A stretch of 64,000 bases of DNA from UBA11222 sp049323435 (GCA_049323435.1 JBMOMX010000038.1:1-64000), one strand, 5' to 3'; shown: positions 48,814 through 58,084, counted from the first letter of the stretch. Translations and numbers: made by a program. The notes: generated from the letters alone by a model not told the origin.

Positions 48814-49725
48814 ATGGAACCGAATCCCGGCGGGAACGCAACAAAAGTAATGGATGCCAATCTGATAAAGGATAGCGGAATCGAAACTTTTGTTCAGGAT
48901 GTCATCCAGGCATCCATGGAACGTCCAATTCTTGTCGATTTCTGGGCCCCGTGGTGCGGACCATGCAAACAGCTTACGCCGATTCTGGAAAAAACTGTCA
49001 AGGCGGCGGGGGGCCGGGTCGCGCTGGTCAAGGTCAATATTGATGAGAATCAGCAGATCGCCCAGCAATTGCGCATTCAGTCCATTCCGGCCGTGTTCGT
49101 GTTTGACAAGGGACAACCCGTCGATGGCTTTGTCGGCAATCAGCCCGAGAGCCAGGTCCGCGCCCTGATAGACCGGGTCGCGGGACCGGGCGGGCCATCG
49201 CAGACTGATTTATTGCTCGAAGACGCGGCTCTGGCGTTTGCAGACGGCGATCTGGCCACCGCCGCGCAGGCTTATGGCATGGTATTGCAGGAAGACCCCG
49301 CAAACACGGCCGCCATTGCCGGACTTGCGCGGTGCAATCTGCAAGGGGGCAATCTGGATGGCGCCCGTCAGGTGCTGGCGCTGACCCCGCCCGCTGCCCA
49401 GTCGCACCCTGAAATCATTGCCGTCCAGGCGGCGCTGGACCTGGCGGCCTCGTCACAGAATGTTGGCGATCTGGCGGCGCTGCAAGCCAGGCTGGAGAAT
49501 CATCCCGGCGACCATCAGGCCCGCTTTGATCTGTCTGTTGGCCTGGCCGCAAAAGGCGACAATGCGCATGCGGCGGACCATCTGCTTGAAATCATCCGTG
49601 CCGATCGTAAATGGAATGATGAAGCCGCGCGCAAGCAACTGGTCCGGCTGTTTGAAATCATGGGCCCCGAAGATCCGGTGACCCTGGATGCGCGCCGCAG
49701 GCTTTCTGCGATTTTATTCTCATAA
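48814..49725 (+). CDS. Thioredoxin-TPR protein (CnoX/YbbN-like)
   Basis: A 303-residue protein with an N-terminal thioredoxin domain (about 15-125) with an active-site Cys48-Gly-Pro-Cys51 (WAPWCGPCKQ), followed by TPR-like helices (about 140-300). This resembles the chaperedoxin CnoX (YbbN), which protects proteins from oxidative aggregation. In E. coli CnoX the site is SxxC; here both cysteines are kept, so redox activity is more likely. The ATG at 48814 is used; TTG at 48778 is an alternative. It heads a cluster with Lon-N, Trm112 and DUF971 genes. Confidence 0.9.
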   Translation: MEPNPGGNATKVMDANLIKDSGIETFVQDVIQASMERPILVDFWAPWCGPCKQLTPILEKTVKAAGGRVALVKVNIDENQQIAQQLRIQSIPAVFVFDKGQPVDGFVGNQPESQVRALIDRVAGPGGPSQTDLLLEDAALAFADGDLATAAQAYGMVLQEDPANTAAIAGLARCNLQGGNLDGARQVLALTPPAAQSHPEIIAVQAALDLAASSQNVGDLAALQARLENHPGDHQARFDLSVGLAAKGDNAHAADHLLEIIRADRKWNDEAARKQLVRLFEIMGPEDPVTLDARRRLSAILFS

Positions 49726-49740
49726 CCAGCGGCCAGACGC

Positions 49741-50433
49741 ATGCGACAGCCCCGCAACTATCTTGATATTGACGCCCTGCCGCAGCGCTTTGCCGTGTTT
49801 CCGCTGGCGCGCGCGCTGCTGCTGCCGGGCTGCGCCCTGCCGCTGAATATTTTTGAACCCCGTTATCTGGCGATGATTGATGATGCGCTGGCGCATGACC
49901 GGGTTATCGGCATGATCCAGCCGCACCATGAACAGCCTTCGCCGCGTCCGCCAACCGGCATTGGCGGATTGGACCGGCCCGCGCTGTATGGCGTCGGCTG
50001 CCTTGGCCGGCTCAGCTCTTTCAGCGAAACCGGCGATGGGCGCTATCACATCATTCTCAACGGCATCTGCCGCTTTCAGGTGCGCGAGGAATTGCCCGTT
50101 ACGACGCTTTACCGGCAGGTGCTGGCGGACTTCTCGCTTTTCGCCGGCGATCTGGCGGCGCAGGACACCACGCATGTGGACCGCCAGGCCCTGCTTGCGG
50201 AATTGAAAAACTATCTCGATCAGCAGAAACTTTCGGCCGACTGGAAAGCCATAGAGAACACGCCGACCGAAGATCTGATCAATATGCTGGCCATGAACTG
50301 CCCGTTTGAACTGTCTGAGAAACAGGCGCTTCTGGAAGCCCCGGATTTGCAGGCGCGGGCCGCGGCCCTGCTGAGCCTGCTTCAGATGGCGGTTGCGGGC
50401 GCCGCCAGCTCGCGCGATCCGACCCTGCAATAA
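49741..50433 (+). CDS. Lon protease N-terminal-like substrate-binding domain protein
   Basis: A 230-residue protein that consists of the Lon substrate-binding (LON, PUA-like) domain without the ATPase or protease domains. The N-terminal RFAVFPLARALLLPG and NIFEPRYLAMIDDAL are family motifs. Function is not known exactly; in many alphaproteobacteria it sits next to a thioredoxin and Trm112 genes, as here. ATG at 49741 is 15 bases after the thioredoxin-TPR stop. It may act as a protein-binding adaptor. Confidence 0.92.
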   Translation: MRQPRNYLDIDALPQRFAVFPLARALLLPGCALPLNIFEPRYLAMIDDALAHDRVIGMIQPHHEQPSPRPPTGIGGLDRPALYGVGCLGRLSSFSETGDGRYHIILNGICRFQVREELPVTTLYRQVLADFSLFAGDLAAQDTTHVDRQALLAELKNYLDQQKLSADWKAIENTPTEDLINMLAMNCPFELSEKQALLEAPDLQARAAALLSLLQMAVAGAASSRDPTLQ

Positions 50434-50460
50434 TCCCCAAATCATCACAGGACACAGGCC

Positions 50461-50673
50461 ATGCCAGATAATACACAGCCCGCCAGCCACAAAGTCGATC
50501 CCAAATTGCTGGAGATATTAGTCTGCCCACTGACTAAAACCACGCTTGAATATGACGCGGCGGCAAACGAGCTGATCAGCCGCAAGGCCGGGCTTGCTTA
50601 TCCTGTCCGCGATGGCATCCCCATCATGTTGCCTGACGAAGCGCGCATATTGCCGGATGCCGCCCCGCGATGA
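50461..50673 (+). CDS. Trm112 family protein
   Basis: A 70-residue protein. It contains the family core ILVCPLTKTTLEYD and AYPVRDGIPIMLPDEA. Trm112 proteins activate methyltransferases in eukaryotes and archaea and often occur as orphan zinc-binding-like modules in bacteria; the second CxxC of the zinc site is not complete here. The ATG at 50461 follows AGGACACAGGCC. It overlaps the next gene by four bases, so translation is coupled. Confidence 0.9.
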   Translation: MPDNTQPASHKVDPKLLEILVCPLTKTTLEYDAAANELISRKAGLAYPVRDGIPIMLPDEARILPDAAPR

Positions 50674-51092
50674 GCAGCACCCATCCCTGGCCCGTGGAAG
50701 TGAAACTCAAACAGGCCGAGAATATTCTGGAAATTAGTTTTGATGACGCCAGCCTCTTCCGGCTGAGCGCTGAATTTTTGCGGGTGCATAGCCCAAGCGC
50801 CGAAGTCAAGGGCCACGGCCCCGGTCAGGAAGTAACCGTGGCCGGAAAACGCAACATCGCCATCACCCGGCTTGACCCTGTCGGAAATTATGCCATTCGC
50901 ATTCATTTTGATGATGGCCATGATACCGGGCTGTATAGCTGGGCCTATTTTTATGAATTGGGAAGCCAACAGGAAAAATTATGGACGGAATATCTTGGCA
51001 AACTCGCCGCCAAGGGCCTGAGCCGCGACACTGCGGGTGCAGCCAGCGCCCGGGCGCCAGCACAACCCGGTTTGCGCTTCAACGAAAGCTGA
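50670..51092 (+). CDS. DUF971 (GBBH-like N-terminal domain) protein
   Basis: A 140-residue protein of the DUF971 family (gamma-butyrobetaine hydroxylase-like N-terminal domain). The core LEISFDDASLFRLSAEFLRVHSP and the C-terminal YAIRIHFDDGHDTGLYSWAYFYELG are characteristic. In other bacteria it is often encoded near Mrp/ApbC-type proteins; here it follows Trm112. The start ATG at 50670 overlaps its stop. The last 30 residues are Ala/Pro-rich and not conserved in look. The molecular role is not known. Confidence 0.9.
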   Translation: MSSTHPWPVEVKLKQAENILEISFDDASLFRLSAEFLRVHSPSAEVKGHGPGQEVTVAGKRNIAITRLDPVGNYAIRIHFDDGHDTGLYSWAYFYELGSQQEKLWTEYLGKLAAKGLSRDTAGAASARAPAQPGLRFNES

Positions 51093-51134
51093 GCAATTTC
51101 CGGACCGGAAGCCACCGGAAGCCATTGCCGCTGG

Positions 51135-52430
51135 TCATTTCGTCTGAGCCGGACAGGGTTCAAGCGCGCGCAAAACCCCGCTGCACAATAGCGCCCCGAT
51201 CCACAGGGTTGCCTGCCACCAGCTTTGCCATTGCCCGAAGCTCAGCAGCCCGGTGCAAAGCGCGCTGGCGATGCTGGCCGCCGCCATCGCCCCCGCCATG
51301 CGGCCATAATCCCTGATAATGCCCGCCAATATGCGCGTCAGTCCGAAAATCAGCAGCATCACCAGCAACGCGCCCACGATCCCCATCTCCAGCCAGACCT
51401 GCAATACGCCATTATGGGGATGCAGCGGCAACAGGCCGATGCCCGGATAAATCACTTCACTGCCATCCGGCTGTTCCAGCACAAACTGGGTTTTTCCCGC
51501 ATCTATATTGCGTGAGGCATCGAAACCCCAGCCCAGCACAGGCTTCTCGGCAATGCGCTGCGCCGTGAAATGCCAGATTTCGATACGATGCTGCCAGGAA
51601 CCCGGCAAATGATGTTTCTCGATCCCCACCACCTCAGGGCGCGATACATAGTGGGAAACAAAAGGCATGACGCCGATCAGCACAATGACCATCGCCGCCA
51701 TCCAGCGGGGCGCGGTTTGCGGCGCAAACCAGGTCCACAGATAGGCCGCGCCGCCCGCCACCATCGCCAGCGGCGCCGCCTGCATGGGCAATGGCGCGAT
51801 GGTCAGCAAAACCGCACCCGCAAGCGCGATGGCAAGCCATTTTCCCTTTTCCGGAAACAGGATCATGCAACAGATCATGGCGGGCCACACATATAGCGCC
51901 AGCAGGCCCGCCCCCCGGCTGATCGCGCCAAAACCATAAATCAGACGGAAAAGTTCCTGTTCCTGCAGGGTGGGAAAACGCGCCTGCATCACCGCCTGCA
52001 ATCCGGTGATCAGCGTGATGATGCGCGCCGATGTGGCCAGTTCCACCCAATAAAACACCAGCGCCAGACAAAGTACCAGTGGCAGCAGGCGGATCATCCA
52101 TTTAATGACAGCTTCGCCGGACTGAAGAACCGCCGCCATGGCGGCGCACCCCGCCAGCCACAAGATCGCCAGGCGTGCTAACTTATCCATTGCGACTTCC
52201 GGCCCGGGGGCCCAGGACAGGCTGAGCGTGGCCACAAGCAGCATGCCGCCCAGCGCCCAGCCAACAGGGGTGGCGGCAAGTTCCTTAATTTGCGAACGCC
52301 AGGCCGCCAGCCCGGGCACGGCCAGCGCAACAAGCCCCAGCAGAATAACCGTGCCATTGGCCCCAAACACAAGGATGGGCGCAAAGGCCAGTGCCGCCAA
52401 TCCCCACAGCCAGTATCGTAAATTCACCAT
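51135..52430 (-). CDS. O-antigen ligase family membrane protein
   Basis: A 431-residue integral membrane protein with about ten to twelve hydrophobic segments. The large periplasmic loop between about 260 and 340 carries the Wzy_C (WaaL-like) features, including HLPGSWQHRIEIWHFTAQRI and KPVLGWGFDASRNID and the HPHNGVLQVWLEMG block with the catalytic-type His. Such proteins join O-antigen or other glycans to lipid A or to proteins. ATG at 52430. It is convergent with DUF971 and divergent from the sensor kinase. Confidence 0.9.
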   Translation of the reverse strand: MVNLRYWLWGLAALAFAPILVFGANGTVILLGLVALAVPGLAAWRSQIKELAATPVGWALGGMLLVATLSLSWAPGPEVAMDKLARLAILWLAGCAAMAAVLQSGEAVIKWMIRLLPLVLCLALVFYWVELATSARIITLITGLQAVMQARFPTLQEQELFRLIYGFGAISRGAGLLALYVWPAMICCMILFPEKGKWLAIALAGAVLLTIAPLPMQAAPLAMVAGGAAYLWTWFAPQTAPRWMAAMVIVLIGVMPFVSHYVSRPEVVGIEKHHLPGSWQHRIEIWHFTAQRIAEKPVLGWGFDASRNIDAGKTQFVLEQPDGSEVIYPGIGLLPLHPHNGVLQVWLEMGIVGALLVMLLIFGLTRILAGIIRDYGRMAGAMAAASIASALCTGLLSFGQWQSWWQATLWIGALLCSGVLRALEPCPAQTK

Positions 52431-52686
52431 AAAAGCGCCAGGACTATGGGAAAAGCAGGGGCAATTTCGGCATCACTTCTGGCGGCATTCTGAACATCCT
52501 TAACCGGGTCACTTTTCTGGAAAAACGCCGCATATGATCTTGCCTTCACCCCGCCCTTACAGGCCCCAATCCCCGCAATCCATCCGGCCTTTGCGGCGGG
52601 ATGGCAGTTATGTCATATTAGCAGCCAAAGCACCGGCAAAGCGAATATTACATTGCCGGACAAACAAAGGGATAACCGGCTGCGGC

Positions 52687-54114
52687 ATGCCTTATTCTCT
52701 GCGCCCGAAAATTGGGTTGTCAGGAAGGCTGATGGTTCTGACCATCGCCTTTATCTTGCTGTCTTCGGTATTGATCTATGTTCCTTCCATTGCATATTTC
52801 CGCCTGCAATATCTGAATACCAAGATCGCGGGGGCGCAGATCGCCAGCCTTGCGGTTGAGGCGGCCCAGGACAATACCGTGCCGGTTTATCTGGAAGCGG
52901 AATTACTTACCAATGCAGATGTGCTGGCGGTCGCGCTGCGCCGTGACAGTGTCCGGTATCTGATGCTGGCCGGCGATCTGCCCGCCACGATTGACGCGCA
53001 TTTTGATTTGCGCAATGTGGGCCCCGTGGACGCGATCATCGACGCCTTCAGCGCCCTATGGGCGGGTGACAAGCGCAATATCCGCGTCATGAACGCGCCA
53101 GCGCATGGCGGCGGCGACATTATCGACATTGTGCTGCGCGAAGCGCCGCTGCGGGCCGCCATGATCGAATATTCCTGGAATGTCGCCGGGCTTTCGCTGC
53201 TGCTTTCGCTTTTTACGGCGGCGTTGATCTATTGCACCCTGCATTACATGCTGGTGCGGCCAATCCGCATACTGACCGCCAGCATGGTCGGTTTCCGCAA
53301 TCATCCCGAAGATATCCGCCGCGAAATCAAGCCTTCAAAACGCCATGACGAAATCGGCGTTGCAGAACGCGAACTGTCCGGCATGCAGATCGCCGTGCGC
53401 CAATCGCTGAAACAAAAGGCGCGGCTGGCCGAACTGGGCACCGCCGTAAGCAAGATCAACCACGATCTGCGTAACATATTGGCTAATGTGCAGATGGCCT
53501 CTGACCGCCTGCTGACTGTGGATGATCCATTTGTGCGCCGCCTGACACCGGCGCTGATCAGCTCTGTCGGGCGCGCGATTGATCTGTGTACGGATACCTT
53601 AACCTATGGCGGGGCTCGCGAAAAACCGCCGCGCAGGCTGCTGTTTGAACTATCGCCGCTGATTGATGAAATCGGCGCCAGCATTTGCAGCACACACCAT
53701 GCCCCCATCCAGTTTCACAATGGCGTGCCGGCGGATCTGCAAATCGACGCTGATCCCGACCAGATATTCCGCGTCATCCAGAATCTTGGGCGCAACGCCG
53801 TCCAGGCAATGGACAGCGGGGGAACCCTGCGCATAGAAGCGCAGCGCGTGGGCCCCCTGGTTACAATAGATGTTCTTGATAATGGCCCCGGCTTTTCGCC
53901 CCTTGCGCGCGAACATCTTTTTGAGCCCTTTGCCCCCGGCGCGAGCCACGGCGGCAGCGGCCTCGGCCTCAGCATATCCAGGGATTTGACCCGCGCACAT
54001 GGCGGGGACTTGCATCTGTTGCGAACCGGCCCCGATGGCACGGCGATTCGCATCGAAATTCCCGACAGCAGCCTTAGCCAGCATGGCTATGTCACTTTGC
54101 GTTCCAAAGGATAG
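52687..54114 (+). CDS. Orphan sensor histidine kinase
   Basis: A 475-residue membrane sensor kinase with two transmembrane helices (residues about 14-36 and 163-185) around a periplasmic sensor domain, a HAMP-like linker, and HisKA and ATPase domains. The phosphorylated His is in KINHDLRNILANVQM (about 260); the N box is VIQNLGRNAVQAM, the G1 box VLDNGPGFSP, G2 GGSGLGLSISRDL. No response regulator lies within the window, so it is orphan. The start at 52687 is chosen because it gives a normal N-terminus; an upstream open frame from 52534 contains no clear ribosome-binding site. Confidence 0.9.
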   Translation: MPYSLRPKIGLSGRLMVLTIAFILLSSVLIYVPSIAYFRLQYLNTKIAGAQIASLAVEAAQDNTVPVYLEAELLTNADVLAVALRRDSVRYLMLAGDLPATIDAHFDLRNVGPVDAIIDAFSALWAGDKRNIRVMNAPAHGGGDIIDIVLREAPLRAAMIEYSWNVAGLSLLLSLFTAALIYCTLHYMLVRPIRILTASMVGFRNHPEDIRREIKPSKRHDEIGVAERELSGMQIAVRQSLKQKARLAELGTAVSKINHDLRNILANVQMASDRLLTVDDPFVRRLTPALISSVGRAIDLCTDTLTYGGAREKPPRRLLFELSPLIDEIGASICSTHHAPIQFHNGVPADLQIDADPDQIFRVIQNLGRNAVQAMDSGGTLRIEAQRVGPLVTIDVLDNGPGFSPLAREHLFEPFAPGASHGGSGLGLSISRDLTRAHGGDLHLLRTGPDGTAIRIEIPDSSLSQHGYVTLRSKG

Positions 54115-54151
54115 GGCCAGGGCTGATCAAGGCCGCGCCGACATCTGCCAT

Positions 54152-54360
54152 TAGAGCGGTACGATATTAAAGCAATTTGTGACTTGATTGAATCGGCCCC
54201 TTTGGCATCTCACTGACCCCCACCCCGGCCCTCCCCCTTTCAGGGGGAGGGAGGCGTTGCGTCCAGCGTTCCCTCTCCTTGGAAAGGGGAGGGACAGGGT
54301 GGGGATCAACGGCATGCAAGAAAGCCAGCCGTGTATCAACCTGATCACAAAATGGTCTAG
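54152..54360 (+). repeat. MITE-like element with C-rich hairpin core
   Basis: The left end is TAGAGCGGTACGATATTAAA from 54152, continued by AATTTGTGACTTGATTGAATC. The right end read on the minus strand from 54360 is TAGACCATTTTGTGATCAGG and GTTGATAC, giving an imperfect terminal inverted repeat. The core (54214-54305) has two hairpin modules, CCGGCCCTCCCCCTTTCAGGG-type and CTCTCCTTGGAAAGGGGAG-type, with the outer ACCCCC/GGGTGGGG pairing. It lies between the kinase and the PBP1A gene and fills most of that 308-base gap. The rest of the gap has no recognised gene. Confidence 0.65.
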
Positions 54361-54422
54361 GGTGACGCGCAGGGTGGCGGCGCTGCACGCCCATTGAATC
54401 CAATTTTGCAGCGGGAAAGCGC

Positions 54423-56291
54423 ATGAACGAGGATAGTCAGACCCCATATCTGCGGCGCGGCCTGTACTGGGCGCTGGTGCTTGGCCTGTGGGGCATGATC
54501 GGCGTCACCGGACTGCTGGCCTGGTATGCCTATGATCTGCCGGACACCGATGCGTTGAACCGGCCGCGCCCCACTGCGGGGATTACCCTGCTTGGGGCAG
54601 AGGGGCAGGTGATCGGCAGCCGGGGCGATACAGTAGGCGCGGCGCTGCGCCTGCGGGAAATGCCGGTGCATTTGTTGCGCGCCGTGATCGCCACCGAGGA
54701 CCGCCGGTTCTACGATCATTCGGGAATTGACCCGATGGGGCTGGTGCGCGCCATGGCCGCAAATCTATGGGCCGGACGGGTGGTGCAGGGCGGCAGCACC
54801 ATCACCCAGCAGGCGGCAAAAAATATTTTCCTGACGCCGGAACGCAATGTACGGCGCAAGGCGCAGGAATTTCTGCTGGCGCTATGGCTGGAGCGGAAAT
54901 TCACCAAGGATCAGATATTGGAACTATATCTGAACCGGGTATATCTGGGCAGCGGCAGTTACGGCGTCGCGGCCGCCGCACAGAAATATTTTGGCAAGAA
55001 AGTCAGTGAACTGAGTTTACCCGAAAGCGCGATGCTGGCGGGCCTGCTGAAAGCGCCAAGCCGCTACAGCCCGGTGAATGATCCGGTCAAGGCCCGCGCG
55101 CGCCAGGAACAGGTGCTGGCCAATATGGCCGATGCGGGCTTTTTGCGGCCCGGTGAACTGAACGCCGCGCTGGCGCAGCCGCTCAATTTTGGCAATTTCG
55201 GCAACACCCAGGACAGCCAGTATTTTATTGATTGGGTTCTGGATCAATTGCCGGACTATACCGGCAGGCCGGAGGGCGATCTGATCGTCGTCACCACGCT
55301 GGATAGCGCGATGCAACAGGCTGCGGGCCAGGCCATCGGTACGGCGCTGGATCGTGATGGCGCGCGGCTGTCGGTGAAACAGGGCGCGCTGCTGGCGCTG
55401 GCCCCGGACGGTGCGGTGCGCGCCATGGCAGGCGGGCGTGCCTATGGCCAAAGCCAGTTCAACCGCGCCACCCAGGCCAAGCGTCAGCCCGGCTCCGCCT
55501 TTAAACCCTTTGTCTATCTGGCAGCGCTGGAACAGGGGATGCATCCCGGCAGTATTATGCGCGATTCACCGGTGGTGCTGAACAAATGGCGGCCGCGCAA
55601 CTTCAAGAATGCTTATCTGGGTGATGTCACGTTGCGTCAGGCGCTGGCGGAATCGATCAATACGGTTGCCGTCAAACTATCCGAAACCGCAGGACGCAGC
55701 CGGGTGATCGCGGCGGCGCACCGCATGGGCATTGTGTCTGAACTGACAAGTTCGCCGGCCGTGGCGCTGGGGGTTTCCGAAGTGACTTTGCTGGAATTGA
55801 CCTCGGCCTACGCGCCTTTCTCCAATGGCGGCTATGCGGTGGTTCCTTATGGCATTGTGGAAGTGCGCACACCCGAAGGACGCGTGCTCTACCGGCGCGA
55901 ACATGATACGGGGCCGCAGGTCATTGACGGGCGCGCCTATGATCAGATGAATGACATGCTGTCCTATGCGCTGTCTCAGGGCACCGGCCGGGCGGCCCGT
56001 TTAAACCATCATGCGGCAGCAGGAAAGACCGGCACCAGTCAGGATTACCGCGATGGCTGGTTCATCGGTTATTCCAGACAGCTTGTGACGGGCGTGTGGT
56101 TTGGCAATGATGATGGCGCTTCCATGAAGGGGGTCACCGGCGGCGGCCTGCCCGCGCGCACCTGGAAAACCTTCATGGATGCAGCGCTTAAGCCGGAGCC
56201 CGCCCCGCAGCTGCTAAGCGGAAAAAGCATTGTGCAACCGGTGCAGGATCTGGTGTCGCGATTCTGGAAAACCCTGCAAGGTTCGGATTAG
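54423..56291 (+). CDS. PBP1A-type bifunctional peptidoglycan synthase
   Basis: A 622-residue class-A penicillin-binding protein. An N-terminal membrane segment (about residues 18-38) precedes a GT51 glycosyltransferase domain (catalytic Glu in ATEDRRFYDHSG, GGSTITQQAAKN, ELYLNRVYLGSGSYG) and a transpeptidase domain with Ser-x-x-Lys in GSAFKPF, SxN in ESINTV and KTG in AGKTGTSQDY. It polymerises and cross-links peptidoglycan at the inner membrane. It is relatively short, so extra domains of larger PBP1A are absent. ATG at 54423. It overlaps the convergent NUDIX gene by four bases. Confidence 0.94.
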   Translation: MNEDSQTPYLRRGLYWALVLGLWGMIGVTGLLAWYAYDLPDTDALNRPRPTAGITLLGAEGQVIGSRGDTVGAALRLREMPVHLLRAVIATEDRRFYDHSGIDPMGLVRAMAANLWAGRVVQGGSTITQQAAKNIFLTPERNVRRKAQEFLLALWLERKFTKDQILELYLNRVYLGSGSYGVAAAAQKYFGKKVSELSLPESAMLAGLLKAPSRYSPVNDPVKARARQEQVLANMADAGFLRPGELNAALAQPLNFGNFGNTQDSQYFIDWVLDQLPDYTGRPEGDLIVVTTLDSAMQQAAGQAIGTALDRDGARLSVKQGALLALAPDGAVRAMAGGRAYGQSQFNRATQAKRQPGSAFKPFVYLAALEQGMHPGSIMRDSPVVLNKWRPRNFKNAYLGDVTLRQALAESINTVAVKLSETAGRSRVIAAAHRMGIVSELTSSPAVALGVSEVTLLELTSAYAPFSNGGYAVVPYGIVEVRTPEGRVLYRREHDTGPQVIDGRAYDQMNDMLSYALSQGTGRAARLNHHAAAGKTGTSQDYRDGWFIGYSRQLVTGVWFGNDDGASMKGVTGGGLPARTWKTFMDAALKPEPAPQLLSGKSIVQPVQDLVSRFWKTLQGSD

Positions 56292-56872
56292 GCCGCCCCC
56301 GTCTGGAAGCCGGGGGGGAAATTACCGTTTTCCCCTTCGGGATTGACAAAGGGCGCAAACACGTCGGTGCCGCGCACCTGCCGGTAGTGATTTAGCGCCC
56401 AGACGACGCTGGGAAAGGCGATCTCTTCCCAGGGGATGTCATGCCAGTCAAAAAAGGCGACCTCCAGACTTTCCACGCCCGCGCTGACATCGGGCGAGAA
56501 CAGGCGCGCCTTGTAAATTAACTGCACCTGGCTGATGCGGGGAATATTGTATACCGCAAGCAAGGAAAGAATTTCCAGATCTGCATTTGCCTCTTCGCGG
56601 GCTTCGCGCATCGCGCCCTGTTCTGTTGTTTCGCCTTCTTCCATGAAACCGGCAGGCAAAGTCCAATAACCCTTGCGCGGTTCAATTGCGCGGCGGCACA
56701 TGAGAATTTTTCCCTCCCATTCGGTAACGGCGCCGACAACGATTTTCGGGTTCACATAATTGACGAAACCGCAGCCATTGCAAACCAGCCGCTCTTTATC
56801 GTCGCCCTCGGGTTTTTTGTGCGAAAAATCCGGGCCGGTTGCGATCGGGTTTTCTGGCTTGGGAGTGCGCAT
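56288..56872 (-). CDS. NUDIX hydrolase
   Basis: A 194-residue NUDIX protein. The NUDIX box is seen in GFMEEGETTEQGAMREAREE, matching Gx5Ex7REUxEE with a final Asn instead of Gly. A zinc-ribbon-like CNGCGFVNYVNPK lies near residue 30-45, resembling the NudC/ADP-ribose pyrophosphatase group, though only one CxxC is present. It likely cleaves a nucleotide diphosphate derivative. The ATG at 56872 is used; a TTG at 56887 is an alternative. It overlaps the end of the PBP1A gene by four bases. Confidence 0.88.
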   Translation of the reverse strand: MRTPKPENPIATGPDFSHKKPEGDDKERLVCNGCGFVNYVNPKIVVGAVTEWEGKILMCRRAIEPRKGYWTLPAGFMEEGETTEQGAMREAREEANADLEILSLLAVYNIPRISQVQLIYKARLFSPDVSAGVESLEVAFFDWHDIPWEEIAFPSVVWALNHYRQVRGTDVFAPFVNPEGENGNFPPGFQTGAA

Positions 56873-56891
56873 GAGCAACAGTTCCAAAAAG

Positions 56892-56960
56892 TTTATTCCG
56901 TGCAGCGTATTTCGATTACATAAAAGCAGACAACAAAATTATGGTATATTGCGGAATAAA
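56892..56960. promoter_or_regulatory. Spaced inverted repeat in the marR/nudix divergent region
   Basis: TTTATTCCG (56892-56900) and CGGAATAAA (56952-56960) are perfect nine-base arms separated by 51 bases in the region between the divergent NUDIX and MarR genes. They could be two half-sites or a long hairpin. Regulation by the MarR protein is possible but only inferred. Confidence 0.3.
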
Positions 56961-57034
56961 TCTTTAGGCTAGCCGATGCGTATATGCATGCGGAAATCTG
57001 TGGATAAAACTTGATCAGGGGGCTGAGGATTAAT

Positions 57035-57574
57035 ATGGCCAAACCGGAAAAATCAAAAAAAACAGCACCTCGCGCAATTGCGGGGAAGGCGGTCAGAAAA
57101 CCGGTTATTAAGGCCGTTCTGACGGATTCGCCGGGGCATCTGCTGCGCCGGGCCGAACAGCGGGCGGCCAATGTTTATACACAGGAAGTCGGGCATAGCG
57201 GCCTTACACCGCGCCAATATGTGGTGTTGACTGCGGTTGCCGCCTATGAAGGGCAGACGCAAACCGATCTGGTGGCGGCTACCGGCATTGACCGCAGTAC
57301 CCTTGCGGATATGATCGCACGCATGATTGCCAGCGGCCTTCTGGACCGCGAACGCACCGAAGGCGATCAGCGCGCCAATGCAGTGACCCTGACGACGGCG
57401 GGCAAGCGGCAATTGGCGGCCACATCCGCAAAAGTGCGCAATGCCGAAAAACGCATCATCGCGCCTGTTCCGGTCGGCAAACGGACGGTCTTTCTGGAAT
57501 GCCTGCGCCTGATCGGGGGCCGCATGGATGATGCGCCCGCCCCGGTAAAAGCCGCAGCTAAAAGGCGCAAATAG
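57035..57574 (+). CDS. MarR-family transcriptional regulator
   Basis: A 179-residue winged-helix regulator. The MarR fold is visible: LTPRQYVVLTAVAAYEG leads into helix-turn-helix QTDLVAATGIDRSTLADMIARM and the wing with RERTEGDQRANAVTLTTAGK. Both ends are Lys-rich: KPEKSKKTAPRA at the N-terminus and AAAKRRK at the C-terminus, which could bind DNA nonspecifically. The ATG at 57035 follows GAGG (57024-57027). Target genes are not known. It may regulate itself or the divergent gene. Confidence 0.9.
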   Translation: MAKPEKSKKTAPRAIAGKAVRKPVIKAVLTDSPGHLLRRAEQRAANVYTQEVGHSGLTPRQYVVLTAVAAYEGQTQTDLVAATGIDRSTLADMIARMIASGLLDRERTEGDQRANAVTLTTAGKRQLAATSAKVRNAEKRIIAPVPVGKRTVFLECLRLIGGRMDDAPAPVKAAAKRRK

Positions 57575-57629
57575 TTTCATTACAGACTAATTGCGTGCGC
57601 CGCGCGTTTAGCGCTGCGCGTTATGCATT

Positions 57630-58022
57630 TTAAATAGTGATGTCCAGATGCGTTCCCGGGCGGATGTTGCGGAGTTGCGCATTCGGATTGGGCGCTTCCC
57701 GGTTTGTGCTTGAATATAGCGGGCGCGCCGGGGGATTGGGTTGTGGGGTGATTTCGCCGCGGGTCGGATTGCCGGGAACAGGTGGTTGCGCGGCCTTTGC
57801 GCCGGCGCTTCTGGCTTCGCCCGCTGGCGCAAAGGGCGTGCGGCCCGCATTGCTAGTGCGTTCCGTCACGGATGCGGCGCTTTTCTCCTGCCTGGCGGAC
57901 CGGTTTGCCCCGCGCGTGTCACGGTTGAATGCGCGGGCGGTTTCTTCCTCGCTATATTGACGGCGCAGCTGCGCGGCATAGGCCTGCGCGCCGATCTGAC
58001 TTGAAGGATGAATATTAACCAT
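57630..58022 (-). CDS. Hypothetical low-complexity protein
   Basis: A 130-residue protein, rich in Ala, Arg, Pro and Gln with few hydrophobic segments, likely disordered. The N-terminus (VNIHPSSQIGAQAYAAQLRRQ) and the last residues (RPGTHLDITI) look conserved and the middle does not. I do not recognise a domain. The ATG at 58022 has no obvious strong ribosome-binding site. It is 62 bases after ccmH on the same strand. A real gene is likely from the conserved-looking ends, but function is unknown. Confidence 0.55.
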   Translation of the reverse strand: MVNIHPSSQIGAQAYAAQLRRQYSEEETARAFNRDTRGANRSARQEKSAASVTERTSNAGRTPFAPAGEARSAGAKAAQPPVPGNPTRGEITPQPNPPARPLYSSTNREAPNPNAQLRNIRPGTHLDITI

Positions 58023-58084
58023 CTGGCTCTGCCGTTTATTTTTCTTGCCGCTGCCAGATATAACGCGGCAAGCTTTAACAAGTA

